Shown here: positions 1 through 8,220 of the stretch, piece by piece | Layout: every line of letters begins with the position of its first letter | Numbering within the stretch: the stretch's first letter is position 1 | NCBI GenBank assembly: GCA_041908585.1 | Contig: JAYRFB010000150.1 | Coordinates: forward strand, 1 to 23,035 | Direction of reading: 5' to 3' | DNA from: CAINDZ01 sp041908585 | GTDB taxonomy: Bacteria > Krumholzibacteriota > Krumholzibacteriia > LZORAL124-64-63 | DNA length: 23,035 nucleotides | Notes under the pieces: generated by a model | Seen by the model: only the letters and a program-made list of their open reading frames with translations | What the model was told of the DNA's origin: nothing | Database searches by the model: none | Made by a program: the position numbers and the translations under genes

Positions 1-1868
1 AGGGCGATCCGGTGCGCAGCCCGGCGCACGTGTTCCTGGCGACGGTCATCGAGCACTTCTGGCAGCAGGGGCAGGACGTGCAGCTGGCCGACCTGATCCG
101 TTCGCTGCAGGAGCCTCCGGTGCGCACGTTCGGCGTCTTCGACGTCGACACGTTCTTCCCGGCGGCCGAGCGCCGCGACCTGGCCCTTGCGCTCAACGGG
201 CTGATGGCCGCGCCCGGCTTCGCGGCCTGGCTGCAGGGTACGCCGCTGGACATCGACCTGTTGCTGGGCTCGGGTGACGGGCGGCCGCGGCACGCGGTGA
301 TGAGCATCGCCCACCTGGACGACGCGCAGCGCATGTTCTTCGTCACGCTGCTGCTGGAAGCGCTGCTGGCCTGGTCGCGACGGCAGTCGGGCACCTCCAG
401 CCTGCGGGCCGTGCTCTACATGGACGAGCTGTTCGGCTTCATGCCGCCGACGGCGAACCCGCCGTCGAAGGTGCCGCTGCTGACGCTGCTCAAGCAGGCA
501 CGCGCCTCGGGCCTGGGCGTGGTCCTGGCCACGCAGAATCCCGTCGACCTGGACTACAAGGGCCTGGCCAACGCCGGCACCTGGTTCATCGGCAAGCTGC
601 AGACCGAGCGCGACAAGGAGCGGATGCTGGAGGGGCTCACCAGCGCGGCGGCCGGTGCGAGCGTGGACCCGGCGCAGCTGTCGGCGATGATCGGCGGGCT
701 GAAGGCCCGCGTCTTCCTGCTGCACAACGTGCACGAGCCGGCGCCGGTGCTCATGCACACGCGCTGGACGCTGAGCTACCTGGCGGGGCCGCTGACGCGG
801 GAGCAGATCCGCCGGCTGGGCGGTGGCGCGGCGGCGGCAGCGTCCGCACCGGGGATTGCGCCGGCGCAGGTTCCGGCCGCAACGACCGGCTCCGGCCCTT
901 CCGGACTTGCGCCGGCGCGAGTGCCGATCGCGCCGGGCGACGCCGCCACACCGTCTCCGGTGGCCCCGGCCCTGCCCGCCTCGGTGCCCCAGGCTTTCCT
1001 GCCGGCCGCCGGCGCCGGCGCGTCGCCGGTCTACGAACCGCTGCTGGCCGGGCTGGCCACCGTCGCCTTCGTCGATGCCAGGCGCGGCCTGGCCACCGAG
1101 CGGCAGGTCGCCCTGGCGCTGTCGGCCGGCGCCGCCACGCTGGTGGCCGACTGGACGAGAGCCGAGCCTCTGGCCGCCGCCGCCGCGGACCTGGCGCCGC
1201 AGCCGGCGGCCGGATCGCGCTTCCTGCCGCTGCCGCGCGGCTGGGACGGAGCCGCCTTCCACAAAGCGGCGGCCAAGGCGCTGGTGGACCACCTCTACCA
1301 GCGCGAGCGGCTGGAGGTGTTCGAGCTGCCGCTGCTGAAGCTGACGGGCGAGCCGGGCGAGTCGCGCGACGCGTTCCTGAACCGGGCGCGCCTGGCCGTG
1401 CGCGAGAAGCGCGATGCCGAGGTCGACAAGCTGAACGCCGCCATGCAGGTGAAGCTGACCCGGTTGGAGACGAAGCAGCAGGCCGAGCATCGCGACCTGG
1501 CCGAGGACCAGGCCGAGCTGGCCGCGCGCAAGCAGGAGGAGATGCTCTCGGCCGGCGAGAGCCTGCTGGGCATGTTCGGCGTCCTGGGCCGCAAGCGCTC
1601 GCCGGGACTGGCCACGGCAGCCCGCAAGCGGCGCCAGACCGCGCGTGCGGCAGAGAGCATCACCGAGTCGCAGGCGCAGCTGGCTGCCGTGACCGCCGAG
1701 CTCGAGCGGCTGCGCGCGCAGCTCCAGGACGACGTGTCGGCGATCAACGCGAAGTGGGAGCAGGCGCTCACCCAGGTCACGACACGCGAGGTGGCGCCGC
1801 GTCGCGCCGACATCAGGGCGGCTTTCTGTGGCCTGGTGTGGCGACCGGCGGGCGGCGACCGGGCGTGA
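1..1868 (+). CDS. HerA/DUF87-like ATPase, 5'-truncated, with C-terminal coiled coil
   Basis: The frame is open to the left edge (first complete codon at base 3), so the N-terminus, including the expected Walker A loop, lies outside the window. Counting from the GTG at 12, a hydrophobic strand ending in Asp-Glu (LRAVLYMDEL, about residues 131-140) looks like Walker B, and VVLATQNP (about 170-177) looks like the sensor strand of HerA/FtsK-type ATPases. The following segment (GLANAGTWFIGKLQTERDK) is typical of the DUF87 family. Residues about 270-340 are an Ala/Pro/Gly linker containing two copies of a palindromic repeat, read as IAPAQV and LAPARV. The C-terminal third is charged and heptad-like (about 450-590), probably coiled coil. 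HerA-type proteins are DNA-translocating or NTP-dependent motors; the exact role here is unknown. The stop overlaps the start of the uracil-DNA glycosylase gene, suggesting co-expression and perhaps a DNA-repair connection (inference). Confidence 0.85.
   Translation, partial: GDPVRSPAHVFLATVIEHFWQQGQDVQLADLIRSLQEPPVRTFGVFDVDTFFPAAERRDLALALNGLMAAPGFAAWLQGTPLDIDLLLGSGDGRPRHAVMSIAHLDDAQRMFFVTLLLEALLAWSRRQSGTSSLRAVLYMDELFGFMPPTANPPSKVPLLTLLKQARASGLGVVLATQNPVDLDYKGLANAGTWFIGKLQTERDKERMLEGLTSAAAGASVDPAQLSAMIGGLKARVFLLHNVHEPAPVLMHTRWTLSYLAGPLTREQIRRLGGGAAAAASAPGIAPAQVPAATTGSGPSGLAPARVPIAPGDAATPSPVAPALPASVPQAFLPAAGAGASPVYEPLLAGLATVAFVDARRGLATERQVALALSAGAATLVADWTRAEPLAAAAADLAPQPAAGSRFLPLPRGWDGAAFHKAAAKALVDHLYQRERLEVFELPLLKLTGEPGESRDAFLNRARLAVREKRDAEVDKLNAAMQVKLTRLETKQQAEHRDLAEDQAELAARKQEEMLSAGESLLGMFGVLGRKRSPGLATAARKRRQTARAAESITESQAQLAAVTAELERLRAQLQDDVSAINAKWEQALTQVTTREVAPRRADIRAAFCGLVWRPAGGDRA
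856..922. repeat. Two degenerate copies of the CTTGCGCCGGCGCAAG palindrome
   Basis: TTGCGCCGGCGCAG (856-869) and ACTTGCGCCGGCGCGAGT (905-922) differ by one or two bases from the perfect palindrome found three times near 17.4-18.1 kb. Both lie in the Ala/Pro-rich linker of the ATPase and are read in the same frame, giving IAPAQV and LAPARV. Confidence 0.6.
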
Positions 1869-2626
1869 GCGCGAAGCGGCGCGCCGCCGACACCGCCGCG
1901 GGCCTGGCGGACGAGGTCCTGGCCGCCACGCGCGAGCTCAGCGCCGCCGTGGACCGCTGCCGCTTCCCGGCGCCCGTGGCCCATGTCTACAACCCGCTGG
2001 ACTACGCCTGGCCGCTGCACGAGCAGTACGTGCGGCGCTGGGGCGCCACGCCGCGCCGCGTGCTCTTCCTGGGCATGAATCCCGGCCCCTGGGGCATGGC
2101 GCAGACCGGCGTGCCGTTCGGCGAGGTGGCCGCCGTGCGCGACATCCTGGGGCTGGACGGCGCCGTGGGCCGCCCCGCGCGCGAGCACCCCAAGCGCCCC
2201 GTTCAGGGCCTGGGCTGCGCGCGCTCGGAGGTGAGCGGGCGGCGTCTGTGGGGATTCTTCGCAGCGCATTGCGGCGGCGCCGAGGGCTTCTTCGCCCGGC
2301 ACTTCGTGCTGAACTACTGCCCGCTGGTCTTCATGGAGGAGTCCGCGCGCAACCTGACCCCCGACAAGCTGCCGACCGCCGCCGCCGCGCCGCTGTTCAG
2401 CGCCTGCGACACCTGGCTGCGTCGCGTGATCGCCCTCTACGAGCCGGAGTGGCTGGTTGGCGTGGGCGGGTTCGCGCGGAAGAAGCTGGACCTGCTCCTG
2501 GCCGGCGAACCGGCCGCTCCCCGCCGCGCCACGCTGCTGCACCCGAGCCCGGCCAGCCCGGCGGCCAACCGCGGCTGGGAGGCCGCGGCGCTGGCCCAGC
2601 TGCGCGAGCAGGGCGTCTGGGACTGA
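1865..2626 (+). CDS. SMUG1-type uracil-DNA glycosylase
   Basis: This 253-residue protein closely resembles vertebrate SMUG1, which removes uracil and oxidised uracil derivatives (for example 5-hydroxymethyluracil) from DNA to start base excision repair. Motif I is GMNPGPWGMAQTGVPFG from residue 70, with the catalytic Asn at 72. The block EHPKRPVQGLGC...SEVSG (about 108-125) and NYCPLVFM/RNLTPDKLP (about 150-170) are family hallmarks. Motif II is LLHPSPASPAANRGW with its active-site His at 226. The N-terminal VYNPLDYAW also matches the family. I chose the GTG at 1865 because it overlaps the upstream stop as GTGA, typical of translational coupling, and places the conserved region at the usual distance from the start; an open frame continues back to 1754 but lies inside the ATPase gene. 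The length is close to the family norm and all motifs are intact, so it is probably active. Confidence 0.93.
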   Translation: MSAKRRAADTAAGLADEVLAATRELSAAVDRCRFPAPVAHVYNPLDYAWPLHEQYVRRWGATPRRVLFLGMNPGPWGMAQTGVPFGEVAAVRDILGLDGAVGRPAREHPKRPVQGLGCARSEVSGRRLWGFFAAHCGGAEGFFARHFVLNYCPLVFMEESARNLTPDKLPTAAAAPLFSACDTWLRRVIALYEPEWLVGVGGFARKKLDLLLAGEPAAPRRATLLHPSPASPAANRGWEAAALAQLREQGVWD

Positions 2627-2894
2627 CGACGCCGGCGGGCCGGCGGGAATCCGGCGGGCCGCCGGGGTGTTACCCCGGTTTTCCCCCGTTGATCAAGGGC
2701 GGCGAGAGATTATTCCAGGAATTCGTTGCCGGTCGCGCAACGTTCCGTCGCTTATCCCGACATCAGGAGTGCGCGAGGCCGGTGGGGGACAGCCTGGGTC
2801 CGGCCGGACCGGCGCTGCGTGTCGGGCGAGCATGCACGTCGGCTTCGGTCGGGCCCTATTTCCTTCCCGTCACGGCCGCCCCGGGCCCGGGCCC
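2627..2894. other. Convergent intergenic region between uracil glycosylase gene and carB
   Basis: This 268-nt spacer separates the 3' ends of two convergent units. Besides the terminator hairpin, it holds a small dyad around TTGATCAA (about 2690-2697) flanked by C and G runs, and a less GC-rich stretch at about 2708-2770. I see no gene and no clear U-tract terminator for carB on the minus strand. Confidence 0.5.
2662..2682 (+). terminator. Putative intrinsic terminator after the uracil glycosylase gene
   Basis: A 7-bp stem (CCGGGGT, 2662-2668; ACCCCGG, 2672-2678) with a 3-nt loop is followed directly by TTTT, 35 nt after the stop codon. The short U-run makes it moderate in strength. It suits the end of the ATPase-glycosylase unit before the convergent carB gene. 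Confidence 0.55.
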
Positions 2895-5800
2895 TCAGGC
2901 CTGGGCCCGCAGCGCCTGCAGCGGCGTGACGCCGCCGAGGCCCGCCCGCAGGGCGCGGATCCCGTCGACGGCCGCCCTTCCCCCCGACAACGTCGTGATG
3001 CAGGGGATGTCGCGGGCGCGCGCTTCGCGCCGGATGGCGCTCTCGTCGAAGCGGCTCTTCTTGCCCAGCGGCGTGTTGATCACCATCTGCACGCGCCCGC
3101 CGCGGATCAGCTCGCCGATGTGGGGCGTGCCCTCGCCGACCTTGGGAACCGCGTCCACGGCCAGCCCCTGCCCGCGCAGGAACGCCGCCGTGCCGCCGGT
3201 GGCCAGCAGCTCGTAGCCCAGCGCGGCCAGGTCTCGCGCGATGTTCAGCACCGCCAGCTTGTCGTTGTCGTTCACGCTGATGAACACGGCGCCCTCATCG
3301 GGCAGGCCCTGTCCGCAGGCCAGCTGCGCGCGCGCGAAGGCCTCGCCGAAGCCGTGACCGATGCCCATCACCTCGCCCGTGCTCTTCATCTCCGGGCCCA
3401 GCAGGTGGTCGGTCAGCGGGAAGCGCCGGAACGGGAACACCGGGCCCTTGACGAAGGTGCGCCCGGCGGGAACCGGCGCCGCGCCGAGGTCCAGGCCCTG
3501 CTCCCTGAGGGTGATCCCCAGCATGCAGCGCGTGGCCGCGCGTGCCAGCGGCACCCCGGTGGCCTTCTCCAGGAACGGGACCGTGCGCGAGGCGCGCGGG
3601 TTGATCTCGATGACGTGGATCACGCCGTCCAGGCTGGCGAACTGGATGTTCATCAGGCCGACCACCCCGAGGGCGCGGGCCAGCCGCCGCGTGTGCAGCT
3701 GCATCTGTGCCAGCTCGGACGGGTTCGTCTTGTACGGCGGCAGCACGGCGAAGCTGTCGCCGCTGTGGATGCCGCACTCCTCGATGTGCTGCATGATGCC
3801 GCCGATGAGCACATCCTGTCCGTCGCACACCGCGTCGACGTCGAACTCGACGGCGTCCTCCAGGAACTGGTCGATGAGCACGGGATGCCCGCCGCTGACG
3901 ACGGCGGCGGCGGCGAACCACTCGCGCAGCTGCGCCTCGTCGTAGACCACCCGCATGGCGCGGCCACCCAGCACGTAGCTCGGGCGCACCATCACCGGGT
4001 AGCCGATGCCGCCGGCCACCGCGCAGGCCGCCTCCAGGTCACGGGCGCTGCCCGATCGCGGCGTCTCGATGTCCAGGTCGGCCAGCAGCCGGCCGCAGCG
4101 CTCGCGGTCCTCGGCGCGGTCGATGGCCTCGGTGCCGGTGCCCAGCAGGCGCACGCCGGCGGCCTGCAGGTCGCGCGCCAGGTTCAGCGGCGTCTGTCCG
4201 CCCAGGGTGACGATGACGCCCTCGGGCCGCTCCGCCTCGACGATGTGCATCACCTCCTCGAACCGCAGGGGCTCGAAGTAGAGGCGGTCCGACAGGTCGT
4301 AGTCGGTGCTGACGGTCTCGGGATTGCAGTTGACCAGGATGGCCTCGATGCCCTCGGCGCGCAGCGCCTGCACCGCATGGCAGCAGCAGGTGTCGAACTC
4401 GATGCCCTGGCCGATCCGGTTGGGCCCGCTGCCGAGCACGATCACCTTGCGCCGGTCGGTGGGGCGGCTCTCGCAGGGGCCGTCCTCCCACGTCGAGTAG
4501 AGGTAGGGCGTGTCGGAGGGGAACTCCGCCGCGCAGGTGTCCACCCGCCGGAACACCGGCCGCAGGCCCTGGGCCTGCCGTGCCGCCAGCACCAGCGCCG
4601 CGCGCAGGCTGGTCGTGGCCGCGGCATCGCGCCCGGTGGCCTGGTCGGCGTCCCACTGCAGCAGGCGGGCGATGCGCCGGTCGCTGAACCCCTCGCGCTT
4701 GGCCTCGCGCAACAGGTCCTCGGGCAGCTCGCCCAGCGAGTAGCTTCGCAGCCGGCCCTCGACCTCCATCAGGCGCGAGAGGTTGTCCAGGAACCAGGGG
4801 TCGATGCCGGTCAGCCGGTGCAGCTGCTCGGGCTCGAGCCCACGGCGCATCGCCTCGTGGAGGTCGGCCAGGCGGCCCTGGCGCGGGCGCGTCAGGTCGC
4901 GCGCCAGCTGCTCCAGGGTGCGGCCGCTGGCGGCGCTCTCCCACCCGTCCAGCCCCAGCTCCAGCGAGCGCAGCGCCTTCTGGAACGCCTCGCGGAACGA
5001 GCGGCCGATGGCCATGACCTCGCCCACCGACTGCATGGTGGTGCCCAGGCTGTCGGGCGTGCCGGGGAACTTCTCGAAGGCCCAGCGCGGCACCTTGACC
5101 ACGGTGTAGTCGAGGCTCGGCTCGAAGCAGGCGCTGCTGGTGCCGGTGATCTCGTTCGGCAGTTCCGGCAGCGTGTAGCCCACGGCCAGCAGGGCCGCCA
5201 CCTTGGCGATGGGGTAGCCGGTGGCCTTGCTGGCAAGCGCGCTGCTGCGGCTGACCCGCGGGTTCATCTCGATGACCAGCGAGCGACCGGTCTCCGGGTC
5301 CACGGCGAACTGCACGTTGCTGCCGCCGGTCACCACGCCGACGGCGTCCAGCACCTTCAGCGCATCGTTGCGCAGGCGCTGGAACTCGCGATCGGTCAGC
5401 GTCTGCGCGGGGGCCACCGTCACGCTGTCGCCGGTATGCACACCCATGGCGTCGAAGTTCTCGATGCTGCAGACGACGATGCCGTTGCCGGCATGGTCGC
5501 GGATGACCTCCAGCTCGTATTCCTTCCAGCCGAGCACCGACTCCTCGACCAGCACGCTGCCCACCGGCGAGGCGGCCAGTCCCTCGCGCAGCATCTCGGC
5601 CAGCTCGGCCTCGTCGTGGGCGATGCCGCTGCCGGCGCCACCCAGCGTGAAGCTGGCGCGCAGGATGAGGGGAAACGACAGCTCGGCCAGCGCGCGCGGC
5701 GCCTGCTCGACCGAGGTCAGCAGCAGGCTGCGCGGAGTCTGCAGCCCGATCCCGGCCATGCACTGCTTGAACAGCTCGCGGTCCTCGGCCAGCCGCACCG

Positions 5801-6164
5801 TGCGCGGGCTGGCGCCGATCAGCTCGACCCCGTACCTCTCCAGCACGCCCCCGTCGGCCAGTTCCACCGCCAGGTTCAAGCCCGTCTGGCCGCCCACCGT
5901 CGGCAGCAGGGCGTCCGGGCGCTCGGCGGCGATCACCTGCTCGAGCATCGCGCAGGTCAGCGGCTCCACGTAGGTGGCGTCGGCCATGTCCTCGTCGGTC
6001 ATGATCGTGGCCGGGTTGCTGTTGACCAGCACCACGCGGTAGCCCTCGCGCTTGAGGGCGCGCACGGCCTGGGTACCGGAGTAATCGAATTCGCTGGCCT
6101 GCCCGATGACGATGGGTCCCGAGCCGACGACCAGGATCGTCCGCAGGTCAGCTCGCCTGGGCAT
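2895..6164 (-). CDS. carB: Carbamoyl-phosphate synthase large subunit
   Basis: This 1089-residue protein has the full CarB architecture (Escherichia coli CarB is 1073 residues). It makes carbamoyl phosphate from bicarbonate, two ATP and ammonia tunnelled from CarA, feeding pyrimidine and arginine synthesis. The first ATP-grasp half starts with TILVVGSGPIVIGQASEFDY (about residues 8-27). An oligomerisation region follows (about 400-560). The second half starts with KVIVLGSGPNRIGQGIEFD (about 572). An MGS-type allosteric domain ends the protein, with ISVNDNDKLAVLNIAR, LLATGGTA and MVINTPLGKK. Both synthetase halves look intact. The ATG at 6164 lies inside the end of carA, a 17-nt overlap that implies coupled translation. 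It is the last gene of the synthetase-like-carA-carB unit. Confidence 0.97.
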   Translation of the reverse strand: MPRRADLRTILVVGSGPIVIGQASEFDYSGTQAVRALKREGYRVVLVNSNPATIMTDEDMADATYVEPLTCAMLEQVIAAERPDALLPTVGGQTGLNLAVELADGGVLERYGVELIGASPRTVRLAEDRELFKQCMAGIGLQTPRSLLLTSVEQAPRALAELSFPLILRASFTLGGAGSGIAHDEAELAEMLREGLAASPVGSVLVEESVLGWKEYELEVIRDHAGNGIVVCSIENFDAMGVHTGDSVTVAPAQTLTDREFQRLRNDALKVLDAVGVVTGGSNVQFAVDPETGRSLVIEMNPRVSRSSALASKATGYPIAKVAALLAVGYTLPELPNEITGTSSACFEPSLDYTVVKVPRWAFEKFPGTPDSLGTTMQSVGEVMAIGRSFREAFQKALRSLELGLDGWESAASGRTLEQLARDLTRPRQGRLADLHEAMRRGLEPEQLHRLTGIDPWFLDNLSRLMEVEGRLRSYSLGELPEDLLREAKREGFSDRRIARLLQWDADQATGRDAAATTSLRAALVLAARQAQGLRPVFRRVDTCAAEFPSDTPYLYSTWEDGPCESRPTDRRKVIVLGSGPNRIGQGIEFDTCCCHAVQALRAEGIEAILVNCNPETVSTDYDLSDRLYFEPLRFEEVMHIVEAERPEGVIVTLGGQTPLNLARDLQAAGVRLLGTGTEAIDRAEDRERCGRLLADLDIETPRSGSARDLEAACAVAGGIGYPVMVRPSYVLGGRAMRVVYDEAQLREWFAAAAVVSGGHPVLIDQFLEDAVEFDVDAVCDGQDVLIGGIMQHIEECGIHSGDSFAVLPPYKTNPSELAQMQLHTRRLARALGVVGLMNIQFASLDGVIHVIEINPRASRTVPFLEKATGVPLARAATRCMLGITLREQGLDLGAAPVPAGRTFVKGPVFPFRRFPLTDHLLGPEMKSTGEVMGIGHGFGEAFARAQLACGQGLPDEGAVFISVNDNDKLAVLNIARDLAALGYELLATGGTAAFLRGQGLAVDAVPKVGEGTPHIGELIRGGRVQMVINTPLGKKSRFDESAIRREARARDIPCITTLSGGRAAVDGIRALRAGLGGVTPLQALRAQA

Positions 6165-7278
6165 GGCGCTCCTTCAGGGCGGCGGCCAGGCGGCGCCGGG
6201 CCAGCATGCGCTCGCGGAACGCGGCGAAGATGTGAAGGCTGTCGCTGGGACCCGGCGCGGCCTCCGGGTGGAACTGCACCGAGAACGCGTCGCGCCCGAC
6301 CGCGCGCAGCCCCTCGATGGAGCGGTCGTTCAGGCTCACGTGCGTCACCAGCGCGCGCGCGGGATCCAGGCTGCCGTCGGGAACCGCGTAGTTGTGGTTC
6401 TGGCTGGTGATCTCGACGCGGCCCGTGACCAGGTTGTGCACGGGATGGTTGGCGCCATGGTGGCCGAACGGCAGCTTGACGGTCCGGGCGCCCAGCGCGC
6501 GCGCCAGCAGCTGGTGACCCAGGCAGATCCCGAACAGCGGCACGTCGGCCGCCAGCAGGTGGCTCACGGTCTCCACCAGGTGCGGCAGTGCGGCCGGATC
6601 GCCCGGCCCGTTGCTGAGGAAGACCCCCTCGGTGGGACCGGCCAACAGCTGCGCCGCCGGCGTGGCGGCCGGGAAGACACGCACGCGGCAGCCGGCGTCG
6701 ACCAGGCAATCCAGGATGCTCTTCTTGACGCCGAAGTCCAGCACCGCGACCTCGCAGGGATCGGCCACCTGGGGCTGGCGATCCCACGGTCCGGCGTCGC
6801 CGCGCGTGACGCGCGCCACCCAGTCGACCTGGTCGATGGCCGGCAGGGCGCGGGCGCGCTCGACCAGCTCACGCGGGTCGCCGGCGCCGACGAAGCCGCG
6901 GCAGGTGCCGCCGTCGCGCAGCGCGATCGTCAGGGCGCGCGTGTCGATGTCCGAGACCGCCGGCACGCCGGCCCGCCTCAGCAGGTGGTCCAGGTTGTGC
7001 TCGCTGCCGCGGTGGTAGTTGCGCCGGCAGAAGTCGCGCACCACGACGGCGCGGGGGTGGACGCGGGCCGATTCGCTGTCGCCGGCGTGGATGCCGTAGT
7101 TGCCCAGGTGGGCGGCCGTGAAGACCACGACCTGCCCGGCGTAGCTGGGGTCGGTGAGGATCTCCTGGTAGCCGGTCATACCGGTGTGGAAGACGACCTC
7201 GCCGCCGGCCGGCAGCGGGGCCCCCAGCAGCCGCCCGGTGAAGACCAGGCCGCTCTCCAGCGCGATGTGCCCGCGCAT
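6148..7278 (-). CDS. carA: Carbamoyl-phosphate synthase small (glutaminase) subunit
   Basis: CarA hydrolyses glutamine and passes ammonia to CarB. The 376-residue product has the CarA-specific N-terminal domain (GEVVFHTGMTGYQEILTDPSY, about 26-46, and the SDIDTRALT block near 109-117). A class I glutamine amidotransferase domain follows, with the nucleophile Cys252 in GICLGHQ and the His337/Glu339 pair in VQFHPEA. Length is normal for the family. The ATG at 7278 overlaps the stop of the upstream synthetase-like gene as TGATG, and I see no independent ribosome binding site requirement. A longer open frame extends upstream in the same phase to about 7911, but it only shadows the preceding gene. 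carA overlaps carB by 17 nt. Together the overlaps indicate a single transcript. Confidence 0.97.
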   Translation of the reverse strand: MRGHIALESGLVFTGRLLGAPLPAGGEVVFHTGMTGYQEILTDPSYAGQVVVFTAAHLGNYGIHAGDSESARVHPRAVVVRDFCRRNYHRGSEHNLDHLLRRAGVPAVSDIDTRALTIALRDGGTCRGFVGAGDPRELVERARALPAIDQVDWVARVTRGDAGPWDRQPQVADPCEVAVLDFGVKKSILDCLVDAGCRVRVFPAATPAAQLLAGPTEGVFLSNGPGDPAALPHLVETVSHLLAADVPLFGICLGHQLLARALGARTVKLPFGHHGANHPVHNLVTGRVEITSQNHNYAVPDGSLDPARALVTHVSLNDRSIEGLRAVGRDAFSVQFHPEAAPGPSDSLHIFAAFRERMLARRRLAAALKERHAQAS

Positions 7279-8162
7279 CAGGCGAGCTCCGCGAGCGCGC
7301 GCAGCGCCGTGCCCTGCGGGACCGCGTGCATCACCTGCGCGATGCGGTCCATCGGGTCGATGAGGGTGTCGGTGACCTTCTCCAGGCCCATCAGGTACTG
7401 CAGCAGGCGGCCCAGGTCCAGGCTGAAGGCGCCGCGCCCGCCCTGCACCTCGCCCTCCATCGCCACGCCGGCCCAGGGCAGGATGTACTCGACGCCCTCG
7501 CGGCGCACCGGCGCCGGCGCCGCCGCGGTGCCCTGCAGGCAGTGCGCGCGCGGCTGCCGAAGCAACTGCACCGGCAGGTTGCCGCAGTGGCGCAGCAGCG
7601 TGGCCTTGGCGGCCATGTGCAGCGGCTGCGCGGGGTCCAGGTCCCAGCCCTTGCCCTTCAGAACGGCCAGCGCCTCGTCGAACTCCAGGCAGGGGTGCTC
7701 GCAGCGCAGCATCCGGTCCAGGCGCGTCACGTCGCGGCCGCCCAGCAGGTCGGCGCCCAGGTCGCTCGCGACGTAGCGCAGCAGGTCGCGCTGCAGCGCG
7801 GCCAGGCCGTCCAGGTCCAGGCCGGCGCGCGCGGCCTCCATCAGCTTGAAGCCGCGCAGGTGCCGCGGCTCGAGGCGGCCGCCAGGCGGCATGATCTCCG
7901 ACTCGCACCACACGGCCGCGAAGCCCAGCGCCAGCATGCCGTCCAGCTGCACGTGCGCCGGGTCGTCGGCCAGGGCGGTCACCGGGATCTCGTGGAAACC
8001 CTCTTCCTCGAAGAAGGCCCGCAGGCGCCGGACGACGCGGTTGTGGATGGCCAGGCGCCGGGCCAGCGGGCGCGGTCGACCGGGGGCCTCGAACATGGCG
8101 GCAGCGGGGAAGGCGGGCCCGGGTTCCGGGCGGACGGACGGCGTCGCGGCAGGGGTCGTCAT
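7278..8162 (-). CDS. Degenerate class II aminoacyl-tRNA synthetase-like protein (AsnRS/AspRS catalytic-domain paralogue)
   Basis: The 294-residue protein aligns by eye over its whole length with the catalytic domain of the asparaginyl-tRNA synthetase at 10952-12352, but has no N-terminal OB-fold anticodon domain. A motif-1-like helix is RRLRAFFEEEGFHEI (about residues 45-59). The block RHLRGF..ME (about 100-109) matches the AsnRS RHLSEFWMIE block. LDPAQPLHMAAKATLLRH matches LQSEHERYLCEELCRR, ILPWAGVAMEGEVQGG matches VLAPGIGEIIGGSQRE, and GRLLQYLMGLEKVTD matches ERAVNYVTGIANIRD. The motif 2 FRxE signature has become CESE, so its arginine is missing, and the glycines of motif 3 are lost although an Arg (about 252) remains. 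tRNA charging is therefore unlikely. Class II paralogues with other jobs include AsnA, archaeal AsnRS-related asparagine synthetase, HisZ, EpmA and BirA. The ATG at 8162 is supported by AAGGAG seven nt upstream; an in-frame start at 8186 lacks this. Its stop overlaps the carA start, so the context suggests a role tied to carbamoyl phosphate (inference). Confidence 0.8.
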   Translation of the reverse strand: MTTPAATPSVRPEPGPAFPAAAMFEAPGRPRPLARRLAIHNRVVRRLRAFFEEEGFHEIPVTALADDPAHVQLDGMLALGFAAVWCESEIMPPGGRLEPRHLRGFKLMEAARAGLDLDGLAALQRDLLRYVASDLGADLLGGRDVTRLDRMLRCEHPCLEFDEALAVLKGKGWDLDPAQPLHMAAKATLLRHCGNLPVQLLRQPRAHCLQGTAAAPAPVRREGVEYILPWAGVAMEGEVQGGRGAFSLDLGRLLQYLMGLEKVTDTLIDPMDRIAQVMHAVPQGTALRALAELA

Positions 8163-8169
8163 CGCAGGT

Positions 8170-8175
8170 CTCCTT
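8170..8175 (-). promoter_or_regulatory. Ribosome binding site that decides the start of the synthetase-like gene
   Basis: AAGGAG on the minus strand, with a 7-nt spacer to the ATG at 8162. It lies downstream of the alternative ATG at 8186 and so argues against that start. Confidence 0.75.
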
Positions 8176-8192
8176 TTGACGCTCACGGACGT

Positions 8193-8220
8193 CAGTTAAA
8201 GGGCGGCCGCATGTTAACTG
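8193..8220. promoter_or_regulatory. Inverted repeat overlapping the carAB operon promoter (putative operator)
   Basis: CAGTTAA (8193-8199) and TTAACTG (8214-8220) form a perfect 7-bp inverted repeat with a 14-nt spacer. One arm overlaps the -10 element and the other lies just past the predicted transcription start. This spacing suits a dimeric repressor (inference); the binding protein is unknown. Confidence 0.5.

Noticed and set aside
1295..2542. Long minus-strand open frame opposite the ATPase and uracil glycosylase genes
   Set aside because: No recognisable motifs and composition of an antisense shadow; the plus-strand genes are supported by family motifs.
2457..6410. Very long open frame on the plus strand opposite carB
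   Set aside because: Its translation is low-complexity His/Gln/Ala/Arg text, typical of the antisense of a GC-rich gene; carB on the other strand is an unmistakable full-length match.
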